Numbered from the stretch's first letter, positions 24,832 through 37,300 are shown. The stretch: 64,000 nucleotides of DNA from Taenia hydatigena (GCA_036345935.2 JADWOT020001571.1:262001-326000); one strand, 5' to 3'. Notes: a model not told the origin generated them from the sequence alone. Numbers and translations are program-made.

Positions 24832-25640
24832 ATGGAAGAATGCTATCGTAGGTTGACTGTAAGTCAGAGATGGCGAGGCTTAAATACTGACAATGTGGAA
24901 GGGGAGGAAGGGGCCATGGAGTTAAACTCACAATGGCGTTGGCACATTGGCTCGTTTCATGTCGTGTGATTAGAAGTTCTCGCAACCACCATGACCTGAA
25001 TGACTCCCCCTTGTCCGATGACATGGGATGCCGCAAACTGACACATGCGCACACATTCCGCCACACGATGTGTCCTGTCAGTTCAATCCACTTCTCACTC
25101 ATTTTGCGCAAACAATTATTGCTGCAAAGTCTCGCACAACAGTGTCACAGCCAAACATCACTTGTGATTTGATTGCATGCTAATTGCCCCATTGACACCA
25201 TGTCTCATTCCACGAACCACCTCATAAGCGTTTGTCGAGGTACCGCAAGACTGACTGGGGAACCCAACAGACGTTTCCTACCTCATGCTTAGCCAGTGTT
25301 CTCCCACAGTGTCAACAGAGGTCCATCTATTCATATGTGGCGGACTGTGGAAATGGTTGCAGTTCTGCATCAAATTGTGGCTTGATCCAAATTAAGATTC
25401 ATGGTTTGGGCTAGATGTTGCTAGAGACGTAGAAATGCTTGCATGAGTAGCGGATGAATTGTATTTTACATTTAGTAGAAGTCTGCAGGAGGATTGGTTG
25501 GATTTTGGTCGTTCGGTCTTTCGGTGGAAATGGAGAGTGTAATTCATGGGTTTCCATGCTCGCGCATGTCCAAATTAGCATGATTGCCCAGAAAGAACGC
25601 TGCACTGTGACGAGAGTAGCAAATACGATGACTTCTACTT
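23750..25640. repeat. Duplication of the F-box gene region (partner 42.83-44.56 kb)
   Basis: The gene, its promoter and about 700 bp of upstream sequence match 42830-44560 in the same orientation. Shared landmarks include TGTCTCATTCCACGAACC near 25.2 and 44.15 kb. The partner gene is broken, this one intact. Confidence 0.75.
24880..24886 (-). promoter_or_regulatory. TATTTAA box of the intact F-box gene
   Basis: Read on the minus strand, CAGTATTTAAGCCTCG is followed by the conserved CATCTCTG...ACAGTCAAC block and then the ATG about 49 bp later. The same order and spacing recur in the other F-box units on both strands, supporting a shared TATA-type core promoter. Confidence 0.65.
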
Positions 25641-25664
25641 AACTAAAAATCTTTCTCCTTAGAT

Positions 25665-26060
25665 GCAGCTGACGTTCCTGCATACACCGATAATACCACA
25701 AGCTTCCTCATCACTTCATGGGTTGTTTACCAGATCTGGAATTTAGACGTCCCTCTACTGCTGTGCAAACTTTAGAATTTTAATACATATGAAGCCCTAC
25801 TCCTTGTTTAATGCTTTGAAACGATAATCTACAAAAACTAATTAGCATGGCTACAAAATACTAAAAATATTTCGACAGCCTGGGGGTAAACGGCTATCAT
25901 GCGATTAAGGCGTGAGACCACGACATTAAAACGCCCTGCTGAATAAGGATTTAGGTCTGTAAAACTTCCCTTTCCCCATCAGCCATGCAAATGGAAGAAG
26001 CTAGCACGTCTGAGCCGGGGTCTTGTGTGTTGGTCAAATTTCAATGTGTCCGTATGCCGC
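25665..26060 (+). pseudogene. Remnant of conserved unit 3
   Basis: The frame DVPAYTDNTTSFLITSWVVY, then QIWNLDV, aligns with those at 28.56 kb (+) and 19.8 kb (-), but stops soon after. DNA similarity continues to about 26.06 kb (CTTCCCTTTCC through TTGTGTGTTGGTCAA), and similarity to 44.8-44.9 kb is visible there. Protein identity is unknown. Confidence 0.4.
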
Positions 26061-26439
26061 AATTACCACATTCAACCACGAAATTAAAGGAGTAGTTTAA
26101 AGTAAAAATGATTTTGAGCTACTCACTAAACAGAATGTAAATGCTATGTTTGAAAGATCTTAAATGCGCAGAAGGCGAAACAGTGCAGTTGTGAGTCATT
26201 GCAATAGTGATTAAAGAATTTCGCCTACACGATTTGGTAAAGGAGAGCAGCAACTCGCATGGTGAAATGACTAGATCTTCAACAAGAAGGATCAAAAGTG
26301 TGGCCAATGCTAATGAGCTAGGACGACTTCTCAGCCACACCTAACAGTCCCATTTTAAGGCTCTCTGCGTTTCAGTCCGCGTTAGGCAAGCTTCCATTTT
26401 CCCATCCTGCCTGCTCTGATCGGTTATTTTCATTCATGC

Positions 26440-27090
26440 AGATGCAGTAACACCTCCACCCTAGTTCGTCCTCAACTCGGATGCGATCTTCGCTCTTTGT
26501 GCCGAGAATAGCATGCAGTCACCATTGAACAGACTAAGTTGATGAGAAGAGGAGGAGACGGCAACAAGGAGGTGGAATCTGGAATTTGTGTAGATTCGAG
26601 TGTTAATGTGAGTCTCGGCTTCTTAATTCCATCCTTGATTGTGAAGAAGATTCCATCTCTGCCCCCAAGACACTGCAGACTCGACGGCCAGCTCAATACC
26701 CACGTCATCGACAACAAAATGAATGAACTGGAATGTTGTGGTGAAGCTGCAAAGAACATGTACCAGTGAAAATGCAGCGGACACCAGTGAAAGTAGACCA
26801 ATCTGCCAGTCTGTCTGATGCAAAGCATGCTCACTTTAAGAGGAAGTGTGTCACTTGGGGGAAGAGTTGGTCAAAGACGAGGCCATGGAACCACCAAAGT
26901 CGTCATGGGTCTTACCAATTACTCTAACAAGAGAAAGGTCAGTGATCAACGATCACTGCCTTCCGTCACTTCATCCAGCTCATTCAAAAACCACTGTCAT
27001 GGCCACAAGAGATCGCTATAATAGATTTGAAGTTAGGATGCTGGCAAGGTGGGGTGTCGGAAATGGGCAGAAGGCAGACCATATTATTGT
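26440..27090 (+). pseudogene. Family Z pseudogene, several stops
   Basis: This segment aligns with the minus strand of 62.34-62.96 kb and, in part, with 42.4-42.65 kb (+). The shared frame reads NSDAIFALCAENSMQSPLNR here and CDSDAIRTLYAKKSMLSPWN there. Further on it reads EEVCHLGEELVKDEAMEPPK here against EEVRYLGEELFRDEVEVASK. Several stops and frame changes interrupt this copy. Conservation of amino acids in one frame across three places argues for a coding ancestor. The family was not recognised. Confidence 0.5.
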
Positions 27091-28339
27091 GTAAACGGTG
27101 AATGACAAAGGTTATGCTCGACACAAACGTAAATGCGCGTGGGACTATGGCTAATATTCTGCTGTCTTAAGTACTCAGCTTTTCTGCATTAAGAAAACCT
27201 AAAGACCCTCAATTTCATTCTACCAGCCAAAAAAGCCTGATCGGCTGCTAAGTAACGCATCCCCTTACTCAAGCCATTGCAGTTTAGTGACGTTTACTCA
27301 GTACCTGGTTTTGATGCAAATAGGCTTCACTCTCCTCTGTTGATGTGTCTAGGTTTCGTGTGTTTGCCGAGCTTACCGAATTTTCAGGGGATCGTCAGCA
27401 CCTACTTCAATGCCTCAGCGACTGACCCTGCATAAAGTGGATCTTAAGTTGTTATTATTATTATTGAGGTTTGATACCACTTTTTGCAGTCCACACGAAA
27501 ATGCGCATTCGCAGCTATTAAACTGCTGCCTACCCTGTATTTATTAAGCGCATACAACTTTCGTAATTTGCGGTTTGCGCGTGTTGCATCAAACAAAGTG
27601 CTAGTTGGCAAAATGGGCTCAATTCATGGGAAAGCTTTGAAGCGCAATTTTAAGTAAGAATTTAGGTCTGTGAAATGAGGCCCTTTCTTTGCAAAAACCG
27701 TCCCCCAGAATATCCGAATTAACTAAGCATGCCAACATTCCACGAAGTTGACAAGAGGTGTTGCGCTATTTCAAAATAATTGCAGGTGTGATGGGAATCA
27801 TCCAATTGTTTTTAAAACGTCTTTAATCGGATTTTCTCTTGTGTAAATCCTGTAGTAACTTGAGTACGATTTCCTCATGGATCCTGGTGCTTTTAAAATG
27901 CAACTTAGGTCCTAGCGATGGTTTTGATGATTACCAGTATTCTAGCACAACCAAATCATGCAGTCCTGTGCTAACTTTGTTACGACTTTATCACGCAGAA
28001 TGCGTGATTTCCGGATGTTACGCGATGCCTTCTCATGGTGAATACCAAAAATGCGGCCGCACATGGCTTCGGATCACCAACCATGGTGATAAGTTTTCCT
28101 TCCAACATTCGTTTTAGCATGTTTTGAATAAGAAAATTGGGACATAGAGAGAAGTACTGCGTTAAGTGATCTGAATTACCTTGCTGCATACAGAGCAGTC
28201 GCATTGCATGCCAATAAGTTCTGCCGTACACATGTAGAATACTAATGGGTTCCCCACGATACGAGGCACGATGTGTTGATTTAACATGGCAAAACGTGCA
28301 CTAAATTTCGCAGGAATGTAGTTGTTTATACAGTGCGCA

Positions 28340-28440
28340 AATATAACAAAGTTTATTGCCAGTCAGGGATGGTGTTGCACACTTTCACCAAACCCTTCAC
28401 ACTAAGGTATTTGCATATTCTGAACGCCATTCTCCACCAC
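28340..28440 (-). pseudogene. F-box subtype 1 fragment
   Basis: On the minus strand AFRICKYLSVKGLVKVCNTI, then PDWQ and TAA, aligns with the F-box of the intact gene (LALKLCEFLSVEDMVNACNA). Upstream promoter and start exon are not evident, and the downstream sequence to about 27.9 kb shows no clear family frame. It is an isolated F-box remnant. Confidence 0.6.
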
Positions 28441-28554
28441 TCTTCTCAGCCCAATCCTACACATGACATTACATTCAGCAGATCTGATTTATTACACAAT
28501 TGCGTAGGGTCACCGTAGCAGTAACGATGACGAATTCCGTTTTACCAAAAATGC

Positions 28555-28970
28555 GTCTCTTAGAACGCAACCGATGTTCCTACACTCACTGATGATGTCA
28601 CAAGCTTTCTCATCGCCTCATGCGTTATTTACAAGATCTGGCAACTGGACGTCCTTATAGTGCAGTGCGTAGCCTTGAATTTCAATTTATGCAAAGCTCT
28701 ACCAATTGTTGAATCTTTTGAAACGATAATCTGCTTAAATGAATCGACATGGATTTAATCTAATAAAACTGTTTTGGTGTCCTAGGCGCAAGTATTTTTG
28801 TCATACATGGGGAGGCGTGAGGATTTCGACATTGACACGTTACGCAAAACGGAGTTTGAGGACTGCGAAACCTCCCTTTCATTCTCTAAGCCGTAGAAAT
28901 GAACGAAGTTAGTACGTCTAAGCTGTACGTGTGTGCGTTTTGTGTTGGTCAACATTTATTGCGAATCAAC
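28555..28970 (+). pseudogene. Remnant of conserved unit 3, longest frame
   Basis: A frame reads DVPTLTDDVTSFLIASCVIY, then KIWQLDVLIVQCVALNFNLC, then KALPIVESFETIICLNESTW before a stop. It is the longest version of the unit also seen at 25.67 kb and, inverted, at 19.8 kb. No domain was recognised and no start was found. Confidence 0.4.
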
Positions 28971-29189
28971 CACAGGCACCTTCTTACCAGCTAACATGCA
29001 GCTTTTATTGCAACCAGTTACACAGCTGCGAATCCACTTCCTAGTGTAAGTAAACAAAGTGGATAGACATCTTTGGTAAGGACGACCATCACGTCTAACT
29101 CCAGATATTCTCACTGCTTGTTGGTAGGTGAGCAGGCAGTGTGTATAGTCACTGTCCATGCAGATAATGAACAGGGCTCTGCCAGTTCT

Positions 29190-29700
29190 CTCTCCCTGTT
29201 TCAGCTCATCGGCTGACCTAAACGCGATTCGCGACCCCCATCAGCACAGCTGCGACACCTCGATTGAGTAGGGGAGACGAAGTGAGGCGACACGACATTC
29301 CACTTCTACGGGGACTGAATGGGGAAGAGGTGAATATACAATTTGGTGGTACATTCAGTTGCGACGCGATGCAGCCTCTATTTGAAAATTACCTGAGCAG
29401 GTGGGTTTACCTACCTTGGTCTTATCAATGCCAATATTCCTCCACTCGCAAATGCCATCTGACCGGCCGTTCTCAACAACTGCACAGCTTCTCCCAACAG
29501 ATCTCTACTTCCATTTACAACTGCACAACCTTCTCTCAAGACTGTTTTCGCCTATGGACTCCACCTTCTCCTTCTACCAGTCTTTCATTCAACCTGGATG
29601 ATCAAGTGCTTAAGACGTTGCTTTGTGCAACAAATGGTTCCATCCGAGAGCCTGACTAGATGTCGCCTACTATGCTCACAACACCCCACCTCCTCGAAGG
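29190..29700 (+). repeat. Old, diverged copy of segmental block 1
   Basis: AACGCGATTCGCG, CACACCTTGATTGAGTAGG-like and GAGGCGACACGAC stretches follow the order found at 6.99-7.06 kb. Near 29.49 kb the sequence also resembles the Cys-rich frame region at 7.44 kb. An open frame covers 29264-29659 but starts at TTG and is probably not a gene as it stands. Confidence 0.5.
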
Positions 29701-32060
29701 CCAATGCTGACTTGCTCCCATGATTAGGAAGAAATCCAACAACCCTCTCGTTCATTCAAATCTCACGGCTGAAACAAGTCTCTCCTACAACACAACTCTA
29801 GCCCCACTACTGCTCATTTAACCCTGCTATTCACTACCACTTCTTCATTCCTCCTAATCGAAACATGACGTCCACTTTAAGAAGGATGTCATTTTCGGCT
29901 ACGCACACCCACACAAGGTTAATCAAACGGCACAGCTACCTTCTCGCCACAACTGAGGCATTGGTGGATACCTTGCACAGATCGGAATCACAGTGTAACT
30001 GATCCACTCACTAACGCCACACAAAGCATTTCACAATTAATTCCAAGGGATGATATCGTCACAAGTCTTTCCCAAAGACGAACAAAGCCATGATGGAAGA
30101 GCAGAGTAGGTATCGACGACGTGGAGTAGGCTGTGGCATTACACTCACACCCAGATGGTCATTTTACTAGAGGAATTGCAGAGGCGTATGCAGTCTTGAG
30201 TGCTCCCGTAAACACAGTGTCGAGTTAAGCCAACAACTAGTGCATTACAGAACAACGCGTTTAATCATTTACAAACACAGAATCCTTCGTTTTACATGAG
30301 GATTGGCCTAACGCATTTGCAATTTGTTAGACGAGGAAAATGGACGTGAGGGCGACAAATGCGGTAAGCTTGCATGACACTGACGGTAGTAGAGGCGTGA
30401 TTGACACAGAGATCGCGGAGCGTGTGAACGTTAGTCGCGAGAGCAGTGGGAAGGAGAGTAATGCCAAGACCGACGCTCATACGTGTGGAGGTGTTGGGTG
30501 GCCTCACAATGCATGCCTTCAATTCATTGTCCTCCAACTCAAACAGGACATCGCAGCTGAGCTGGTGAGTCATGGGCCACGGTCAGGTCAGATGCTGACT
30601 CAGACCACGATTCCCCAAACAAAGGCTCAACCATTTCCGTCCTCATGCCAGGGCTGTTTAATTTAAGGCCTAAAAAGTAACCAAATTGCCTCCCATTTTG
30701 ACGCTGCTAGCTCACTGCACCTGTTAGCATAATTGAGGAGTTGCAAACTGAGGCTGCTTCACTCTTGCACAATTAGGCTTTTTGATACTCGGGCTGCGGT
30801 GGTGGCCGAATCCTCTCATTTCGCCACGAAGTGGATTGCCATGATGGTCAAACCCTCTGATTGTGACAATGCAACTTCGTGCAACGCTGTCGTCACGGTA
30901 CAACCTGATTTAGTTCTTTCAACGGGGCTCATATTGCTTCCCCTATTAAGCCCTACTCCAATAACGGAGGCAGAATGTCTGTTCGCGTAACGACAGGGAT
31001 GAGGACATTGTCATCTAGACGTGAAACGTCCCGACATCAAAGTGGTGGTTGACGTCAAAAATCCACCTCCTCACCCCGTTCTCTCCGTACACAAACTAGG
31101 TTTCGCAGCTGCACGGGTTGGTTTGCGAACGAAGTCCAACTCAGCTGACCAGATGGAGCAGTCGGATGACTCATCGCCCGGATATCTCAGGCTTCATATT
31201 ACTCACGTTCATTGCACAATCGTCAGCAAGTGTTGATCGAGCAAACTCCACCCTCACCATGTCACGTGAGTATGAGCCAATGAGCCAACGTGACTGAAAT
31301 GTGAGTAGTGCGGCGCCGCAGCATCTCTCTTGGTGGCAGTGCTTCATGCTACTTGAGCATGCACATGTCGCCTTTTGACCCTTCGTTTAGTTCTCTTGCC
31401 CATTTCCTGACTCCTCACAGTGTTGTTCAGTAGGAACAAGACTGCATCCCAAACATCCCAAATAAAGTGAAATGACCAAAAGAAGGGTGATTGGTGCAGA
31501 GTTGCTGGTCTCACGCCTCTAACGTGGAGGCGGTTGCATTGGTGGATGAGGAGGTCCCACGACAGTCGTGCCCAATGTCAATGAGGCGAAATCACCAACA
31601 GATGCGGTGATGACTGCATGAGCATTCTCAGTTGACACTAAGTGCACGTCTCACGTCATCGCGAAGATGCGCATTAGGAAAAGCATTCGTGCCAAGGACA
31701 TAGCAAGTGAGGCTTGCGAGATTGCACAGCGCCTCAATAGTAAGCAGATCTCCGCATTCCCGAGACAGTGGCAGTCTACCGATTGAAGCCTTGGGACAGG
31801 ATAAGACTAAGGTATGCATGATGAGGTGGATGTGGCCGTTGGTCTGCATAGACCCAGTAAATCATTGGTTATGAATGCGCTCACTTGGTAAGTGCATGGT
31901 GGGATTTCAACAATTCTAGTAGAATATTAGAGGTGGCCACAATTTTGTGTGTTTCATGCTTTACACGCCAAATGGCGTGACACATCACGTGTTTCATAGT
32001 ACGTGGCGAATCGTCACGTTGTAAGGCCGCTCGCAGTAAAGGGGGGAAGGGGTGGAAGGT
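29701..32060. other. No recognisable gene
   Basis: Frames at 30292-30666 are open on both strands. A + strand ATG at 30340 is followed after eight codons by GTAAGC, a possible donor, but no partner exon was found. Frames at 30733-31236 show no family. The right end is upstream of the secreted-protein gene. Confidence 0.4.
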
Positions 32061-32074
32061 GAGGACACCATGAC

Positions 32075-32104
32075 TGACGGATGGACGGATGGATGGATGG
32101 GAGG
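32075..32104. repeat. GGAT/GGAC tetranucleotide microsatellite
   Basis: Imperfect GGAT units lie about 60 bp upstream of the TATA box of the secreted-protein gene, so length changes here could affect its promoter. Confidence 0.75.
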
Positions 32105-32160
32105 GGGGCGAGCGAGGCGTGACATGACGAGGGAACCAATGGTCACCTTTCACATGGGTG

Positions 32161-32167
32161 TATAAAA
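32161..32167 (+). promoter_or_regulatory. TATA box of the secreted repeat-protein gene
   Basis: TATAAAA stands 43 bp before the ATG at 32204. A TCATATC initiator-like sequence lies about 30 bp downstream near 32191, which would give a 5' UTR of only about 12 nt. Confidence 0.7.
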
Positions 32168-32203
32168 AGACGCAGCATAGTTGAGGAGCATCATATCGTC
32201 GCG

Positions 32204-33988
32204 ATGCGGCTGGCTGTTGTTGTGGTAGTTGCGCTGGTCTGCCTCACAGTTGGTGGTTTTGGTTACCCAAAATTACCACAATTACCGTCGTTGTGTGGTG
32301 GTGGTGGTGGTGGACACACCGTCCTTTCGCAGAAGGCCATGCAGGAGGCAAGGGACAGTGGCGCCGTCAGCAAGCAAGGCTGCTACGCTGCCAACCGTGA
32401 CCACTGGCGCGCATGCAAGCACGGCAAATGCCATCCATCAGGGTGGAGGAGGAGGAGTTGTGCTTCGAGTGGACTGTGCAGTGATTTGGGTGCCGAATGG
32501 GTCAAAGTGGGTGAGGTACGGGGAGATGATGCTCTAGCGCTGATCAAGTTCATGCAAGACAACAATGTGCCAATGCGCGCGTTGCCGAACGGGGAGCAGG
32601 AGTATTCGCTTGCGAGGAGCAGCGTGTATGACCCCGTGACTGGTCATGTTGAGCACATCATTTATCCTCCTCCGGTGCAGTCGCAGCCCCCATCCCCACT
32701 CCATTCCACTTTAGTATACACTGTGAATCCAGCTCTTCTCCAATCAATGCTGCTCAATATGCCCAACTTGCGTCAACTCCTCATGTCAGTGGATCCTGCA
32801 CTGCTGCAATCTGCTCTGGTGTACGTGCCGGGATTCGGCGCTTACGCCGCCAGCATGGACCCTTACGCTCTACAAGCTATAGTTTCATGGATGCCAAACA
32901 TCCACGATGTGGTGGCAAGCATGGATCCTGCACTTCTTCAATCCATCGTCGCCAGCGTGCCGAACATCGACAGCATCTTGTTCGGTGTCGAGCCTCACGT
33001 GGGTGGTGATGGTGATGGTGGTGGTAATGGTGAGATGCCTCATGCGCACAGCCAGAAGTGTGTTGGCAGGAAGTGCGATGCTGTGAAGGAACGGTCTGTG
33101 GCTAAGACATCAAAGCCTGCCATGACTACCACCACCACCACCGCCACCACTACTCCTGCTACCACTGCTACTACGACGCCAATAACTGCTGCTACTACTT
33201 CGGCGCCTACCTCCACCACTGCGGAGCCCACTACCGCGACAACGTCAGAGCCTTCTACTCTCGAGTACAATACACTCCAATTCATAGCCATCAATTACAT
33301 TTATGACATTTTGTCCACTCTGCCAAATATTTCGCCTCGCTTTGCCAATGTCTTGTTAACCTTGGATCCACGCTTCGTTCAGTACGTAGTGGAGAACCAT
33401 CAGAACCTGTCAGCTCTTCTGACCAACATGGAGGCGAGCACCCTTCAATACGTCGCTCAGCATGTGCCCAAATTTGGTGCACTCCTCTGCCATCTGCCCT
33501 CAACCACATTGAAGGAGGTCTTCCACAAGCTCTCCAACATTGACGAATTCATGAGGGGCATGGATGCCGAGGTGGTGAAAGCTCTTGTGGCCAAAGTGCC
33601 CTCGCTCGCGAAGTATGCACCTGCAGCAGCAATGACGACTGCAGCGCCAGTGGCCAATGCAACGGAGGAGCAGGAGGTGGAGGTGGAGCATCCTGCAGAC
33701 GATGAGGAGAAGGAGGTGGAGGCAATTCCACTTGGCAGGCTCATATTCACAGACGAGGAGCTAGAATTGGTGCGCGCCAAAATACCCCTCATTGATGAGG
33801 TGATTCGCATCTCGGATGCACATGAAGTCGTCGAAGCGCTCGATATGGCGCCAAACATCGCGAAAACCCTGATCAATTTGGACTCCACGAAGCTGGACAA
33901 GATTAATTCGCGTCTCTCCAATGACATCATGCCACTCAATCTACTGGTCGATACTGCGCGTTCGAACCCCCTTGTAGACATTGCGTGA
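32204..33988 (+). CDS. Secreted protein with 22-residue repeats and Thr-rich linker
   Basis: A single uninterrupted frame of 594 codons starts at an ATG closely behind a TATA box. Residues 1-20 form a signal peptide (Val-rich core, likely cleavage near Gly20). Six cysteines lie at 31, 60, 71, 76, 86 and 92, which does not fit a standard WAP or EGF spacing. A 22-residue unit follows, roughly M-D-P-x-x-L-Q-x-x-V-x-x-V-P-N-I-x-x-x-L-x-x. Four units fill 174-261, a longer variant 353-386, four more 387-474, and three weaker ones 515-580. A Gly/Asp spacer, a Cys pair (286, 291) and a Thr/Pro/Ala-rich mucin-like tract (307-352) separate the first two groups. An acidic segment (487-508) precedes the third. 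N-glycosylation sequons stand at 375, 401 and 485. The repeat would suit helix pairs. It is probably exported or extracellular. No known family was recognised and no poly(A) signal was seen nearby. Confidence 0.85.
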   Translation: MRLAVVVVVALVCLTVGGFGYPKLPQLPSLCGGGGGGHTVLSQKAMQEARDSGAVSKQGCYAANRDHWRACKHGKCHPSGWRRRSCASSGLCSDLGAEWVKVGEVRGDDALALIKFMQDNNVPMRALPNGEQEYSLARSSVYDPVTGHVEHIIYPPPVQSQPPSPLHSTLVYTVNPALLQSMLLNMPNLRQLLMSVDPALLQSALVYVPGFGAYAASMDPYALQAIVSWMPNIHDVVASMDPALLQSIVASVPNIDSILFGVEPHVGGDGDGGGNGEMPHAHSQKCVGRKCDAVKERSVAKTSKPAMTTTTTTATTTPATTATTTPITAATTSAPTSTTAEPTTATTSEPSTLEYNTLQFIAINYIYDILSTLPNISPRFANVLLTLDPRFVQYVVENHQNLSALLTNMEASTLQYVAQHVPKFGALLCHLPSTTLKEVFHKLSNIDEFMRGMDAEVVKALVAKVPSLAKYAPAAAMTTAAPVANATEEQEVEVEHPADDEEKEVEAIPLGRLIFTDEELELVRAKIPLIDEVIRISDAHEVVEALDMAPNIAKTLINLDSTKLDKINSRLSNDIMPLNLLVDTARSNPLVDIA

Positions 33989-34307
33989 ATGCGATGCTAC
34001 TGTTGGCACAACAGTTGTTCGTTAGTAGTCTATTCCCTTCTGCAGAAGGACCCTCCTCCCTCCCTAATTGGTTCGTGTGATAATCGTTCACTCTTCGATG
34101 TTTACTACAAATGTTCTCTGTGTGACTGCAGTTCTCACTTGATGTTTGATGGGGAAGTGGAGTAGTCATTCGAAGGCAGAATAGATAGATGAATATGTGG
34201 AGTGCTTAGCTCAAATTGCTGCTAGCGGAACACTTGCCATCATTTGGGTGGAAAGAGTTGGTTTTACGCACTGCCATTAGTCAGTGCAGGTAGTCGGTTA
34301 GGGCATG

Positions 34308-37300
34308 GCATCGTGGTGGCGGATTGGATTGTGGCGGCGTTAGTGAATCAGTTACACTGCAAAGTAGATCTTTGTAAGGCATCGAACCAGCACGCCATGA
34401 TGGCACTTTGTTATCCAGCAACAATTCTATGGTACACAAGCATCAAGAAACAGGTCCAGCAGGTCAATTTTGAACGGTGTTTCCTCACAGGAATGTATAT
34501 AGCCACTATTATCAAAACCGTCATGCTTTATCTTCGTTTCACTACTTACTGCTCCAGACACCCATCCACTGACAGATCACTTACGAATGGGTAGTCGAGG
34601 CTTACAATCGAGCAATGACTCTTCCCATGACTTTCAGCTCCAAAAGCCGCCTGCTCCGAATCGATATTGCTGACCGATTTCACTGAATCATGAACAAAAT
34701 CATCGCATGTGACGAGTGCCTCGTAAGGACCTGCAATCCTATTCTGGTCAGTGGGGCTGCAATCACGACCGATTGATCCAGTTCAAAAGCGATGCGGTGC
34801 GTTCGGGAGAGAACAGATGGCTGCTTCCACGTCAAAACCATACTTACTATTGATGAGTTCTCAAAATGCAATCAACTGCGGAAGTGGGCAGTGGAGGTGG
34901 GTCTCGCCTGACCCTCTGCTTAAACGAAACCGCCGCCCTTTACCCTTGTTGACACTTGGACGATCGCATGTCACTACTCGTCACTCTAATCACACGTCAT
35001 GATGCGCATACAACGCCTCTAACGACTCAATATAACCAGCCTCACAGCCGAATAAACCTGAGGAAGTTGAAAACAACAGTGCGAAAATGAGCTGGTTTGT
35101 GTCTGATCATCATTCATTGTCACTTCATGGCACATTGGGGCACTGCATTGTCGGTTAAGTTATGAATTAATGGAAACAGTGTTGGATTAGCAAGAGGGTG
35201 GGTTTGGTTGGTGCTGATCAAAGCCTTATTGTAAAGCGTGGCGTGATGCAACCCCCATGTCAAGCCTCAGTGTGTGTCAAAGCTCTGTGAATGTTACGAC
35301 ACGGTCGATGACCCATGGCTTATGACTCATCCGAGGGTTCTATTGCATCAGCTAGTCTCTTTGTGATGCGAAACCATCGGTCCAGCGTCGAACGCTTAAT
35401 GCATTGTCTGGCCAAGGAAGCGAGAAAGTGCGTTGCATGAGGGCAACCACTAGTCAAACTCTGGACTTTACTCCACTAAGCAACAATGTTCTAGTGTTGC
35501 TACTACATGCATATCCACGCATCCTGAGACATTTGTCGTATCAGCAGTTTTGAAACATGATAAATTAAACTCCTATGAATCCTTAGCAGTGGTGAGTCCC
35601 AGACCAACTCATGAGCAGACAACATTTACCCCAAATAGCAGACTGGTGACATCCTCCACCTTTTCAATCGCCTGAAAATAGTTGACAAAGAGGTCATGAA
35701 TTGTCCACATTCTCTAGTGTGAACTCGTAGTTTGATCAATGCTTAAATAAGGCTTCCTGTAAACACAGGAGTTCAGAAGTTTTTTTGCAGTGATAAGGAC
35801 TCTAAAATACTCTCTTCCGCGTTAGATCCATACGCTAGACAAAACGACGTTGAGATGGGTGCTCACTGGCAAGTGTTGCTGCGTTGAGAGATATAGCCTG
35901 TCACCACGGCCTACCGATTGGGAAGGCAGAAGAACGCGCAACATCAAACAATGCTGGTTAATTCGATTTGAGCATAACTTGGTCATGAAAATGCGCTACC
36001 AGTCTTCAACTCGTCCTCCGAGTTCTCGCGCAGTCATATATGCTGCCAAGTGAGTGTCGTAGCATTCGAAGTGCATTCCATGCGACGCTGTGACAGTCAA
36101 GACTTCTTGCACTTACAACATTATAGGCACATACTCTAATCGTGATGATGCGTTCTTTCAAGTGTCCATGAACTCTAACCCAGAAACTATTGCATGAGCA
36201 TTGAATGAATGCTTTGTGTGCGTCAAGCGCCTCCCACCCACCAAGCGTAAATAGCTATGTGCAGAACCGTGTGCCTGTTAGCAGGTCTTCCATAAACACA
36301 TCGGAAGAGGTCTACTTGCTCACATGCATTATCATCTCACCAAACTGTAGGAAATTCGACACTCCCTAGGTAGCGGTCCATCTGGAATGGCGCCACTTTC
36401 TGCTACCCACTCATCATTGGTCTCGATCGCACAACAACAGCAGTCTACACTTTAGCGTTGCGACGCAGTTCATTTGAGGATTCATCATCACATGCATTCG
36501 CACGCCTCCATCCTCGTGATGCGCAACCGCACTAGCGCACAATTTGGGTTTCCCGTTCCTCCTTTCCACATATGCGCATCAATGCTAGCCAACTGACTGA
36601 CTGACATGCTGCAGCACGTAACGCAGACTCACTCGATCATCACTTGCTTCCAACTAAAGTGGCATTTATAGCACACCAATCGTGCAAATGTTTCGCCACA
36701 CCATCTGATCTGAACGCGATTCGCAGCCCATCAGATCATCTGCCACACCTTGATTGAGTAGGCAATAAGGAAGTGAGACGACGAACACTACTTCCATCTC
36801 GTCATTTCGCGTCTGCCTCCATGCTTGCACAATCCTCACTGCTCATCTATTTAAGTCTTGTTGAATCTGGCTGACATTTGCACTTCCGTTTCCAATGCAT
36901 GGAGGTGATGATCTCATAGTTCGAGTTGTTTGTCTGTTCAAACCGCTGTCGCATTTTGTGAACAAGCTGTCGCAGACGTTGCGAAAATCGCAGGCCGTTG
37001 GTCTGCACTGCTTGATGGGGTGACATCTACACCAACAGCTATCATGCATTAATCCGAGTTTTGGCATTGGCTATGCTTTAATTTGCATTCCAATTTCTAC
37101 ATCAATTGCCTTATTCGCCTACCATTGTAGGCATTAACGCCGCCTTGTATATTACTGAAAACTCCTACCACACCTCTCTACAGTTCGACCGTTGCACTGT
37201 CACAACAGACTGCTCAGATAAGTTGGAGCTGTATGCCTTTTGCAGATTACAAAAGGAAATATAGCGCGGTCCGAGAAATTGGATTGCCATCGCAGATGAC

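Noticed and set aside
29264..29659. 131-codon plus frame
   Set aside because: It starts at TTG, overlaps an old copy of segmental block 1 and has no clear family. A donor-like GTGGGT inside it has no matching acceptor that I could support.
33457..33981. 174-codon minus-strand frame
   Set aside because: It lies wholly antisense to the 594-residue gene, whose signal peptide, exact 22-residue repeats and TATA box support the plus strand. It is low complexity (Ser/Ala rich).
34244..34594. 116-codon plus frame, also in copy III
   Set aside because: Differences between the copies mostly change amino acids, so there is no sign of protein constraint; it is probably carried along in non-coding repeat.
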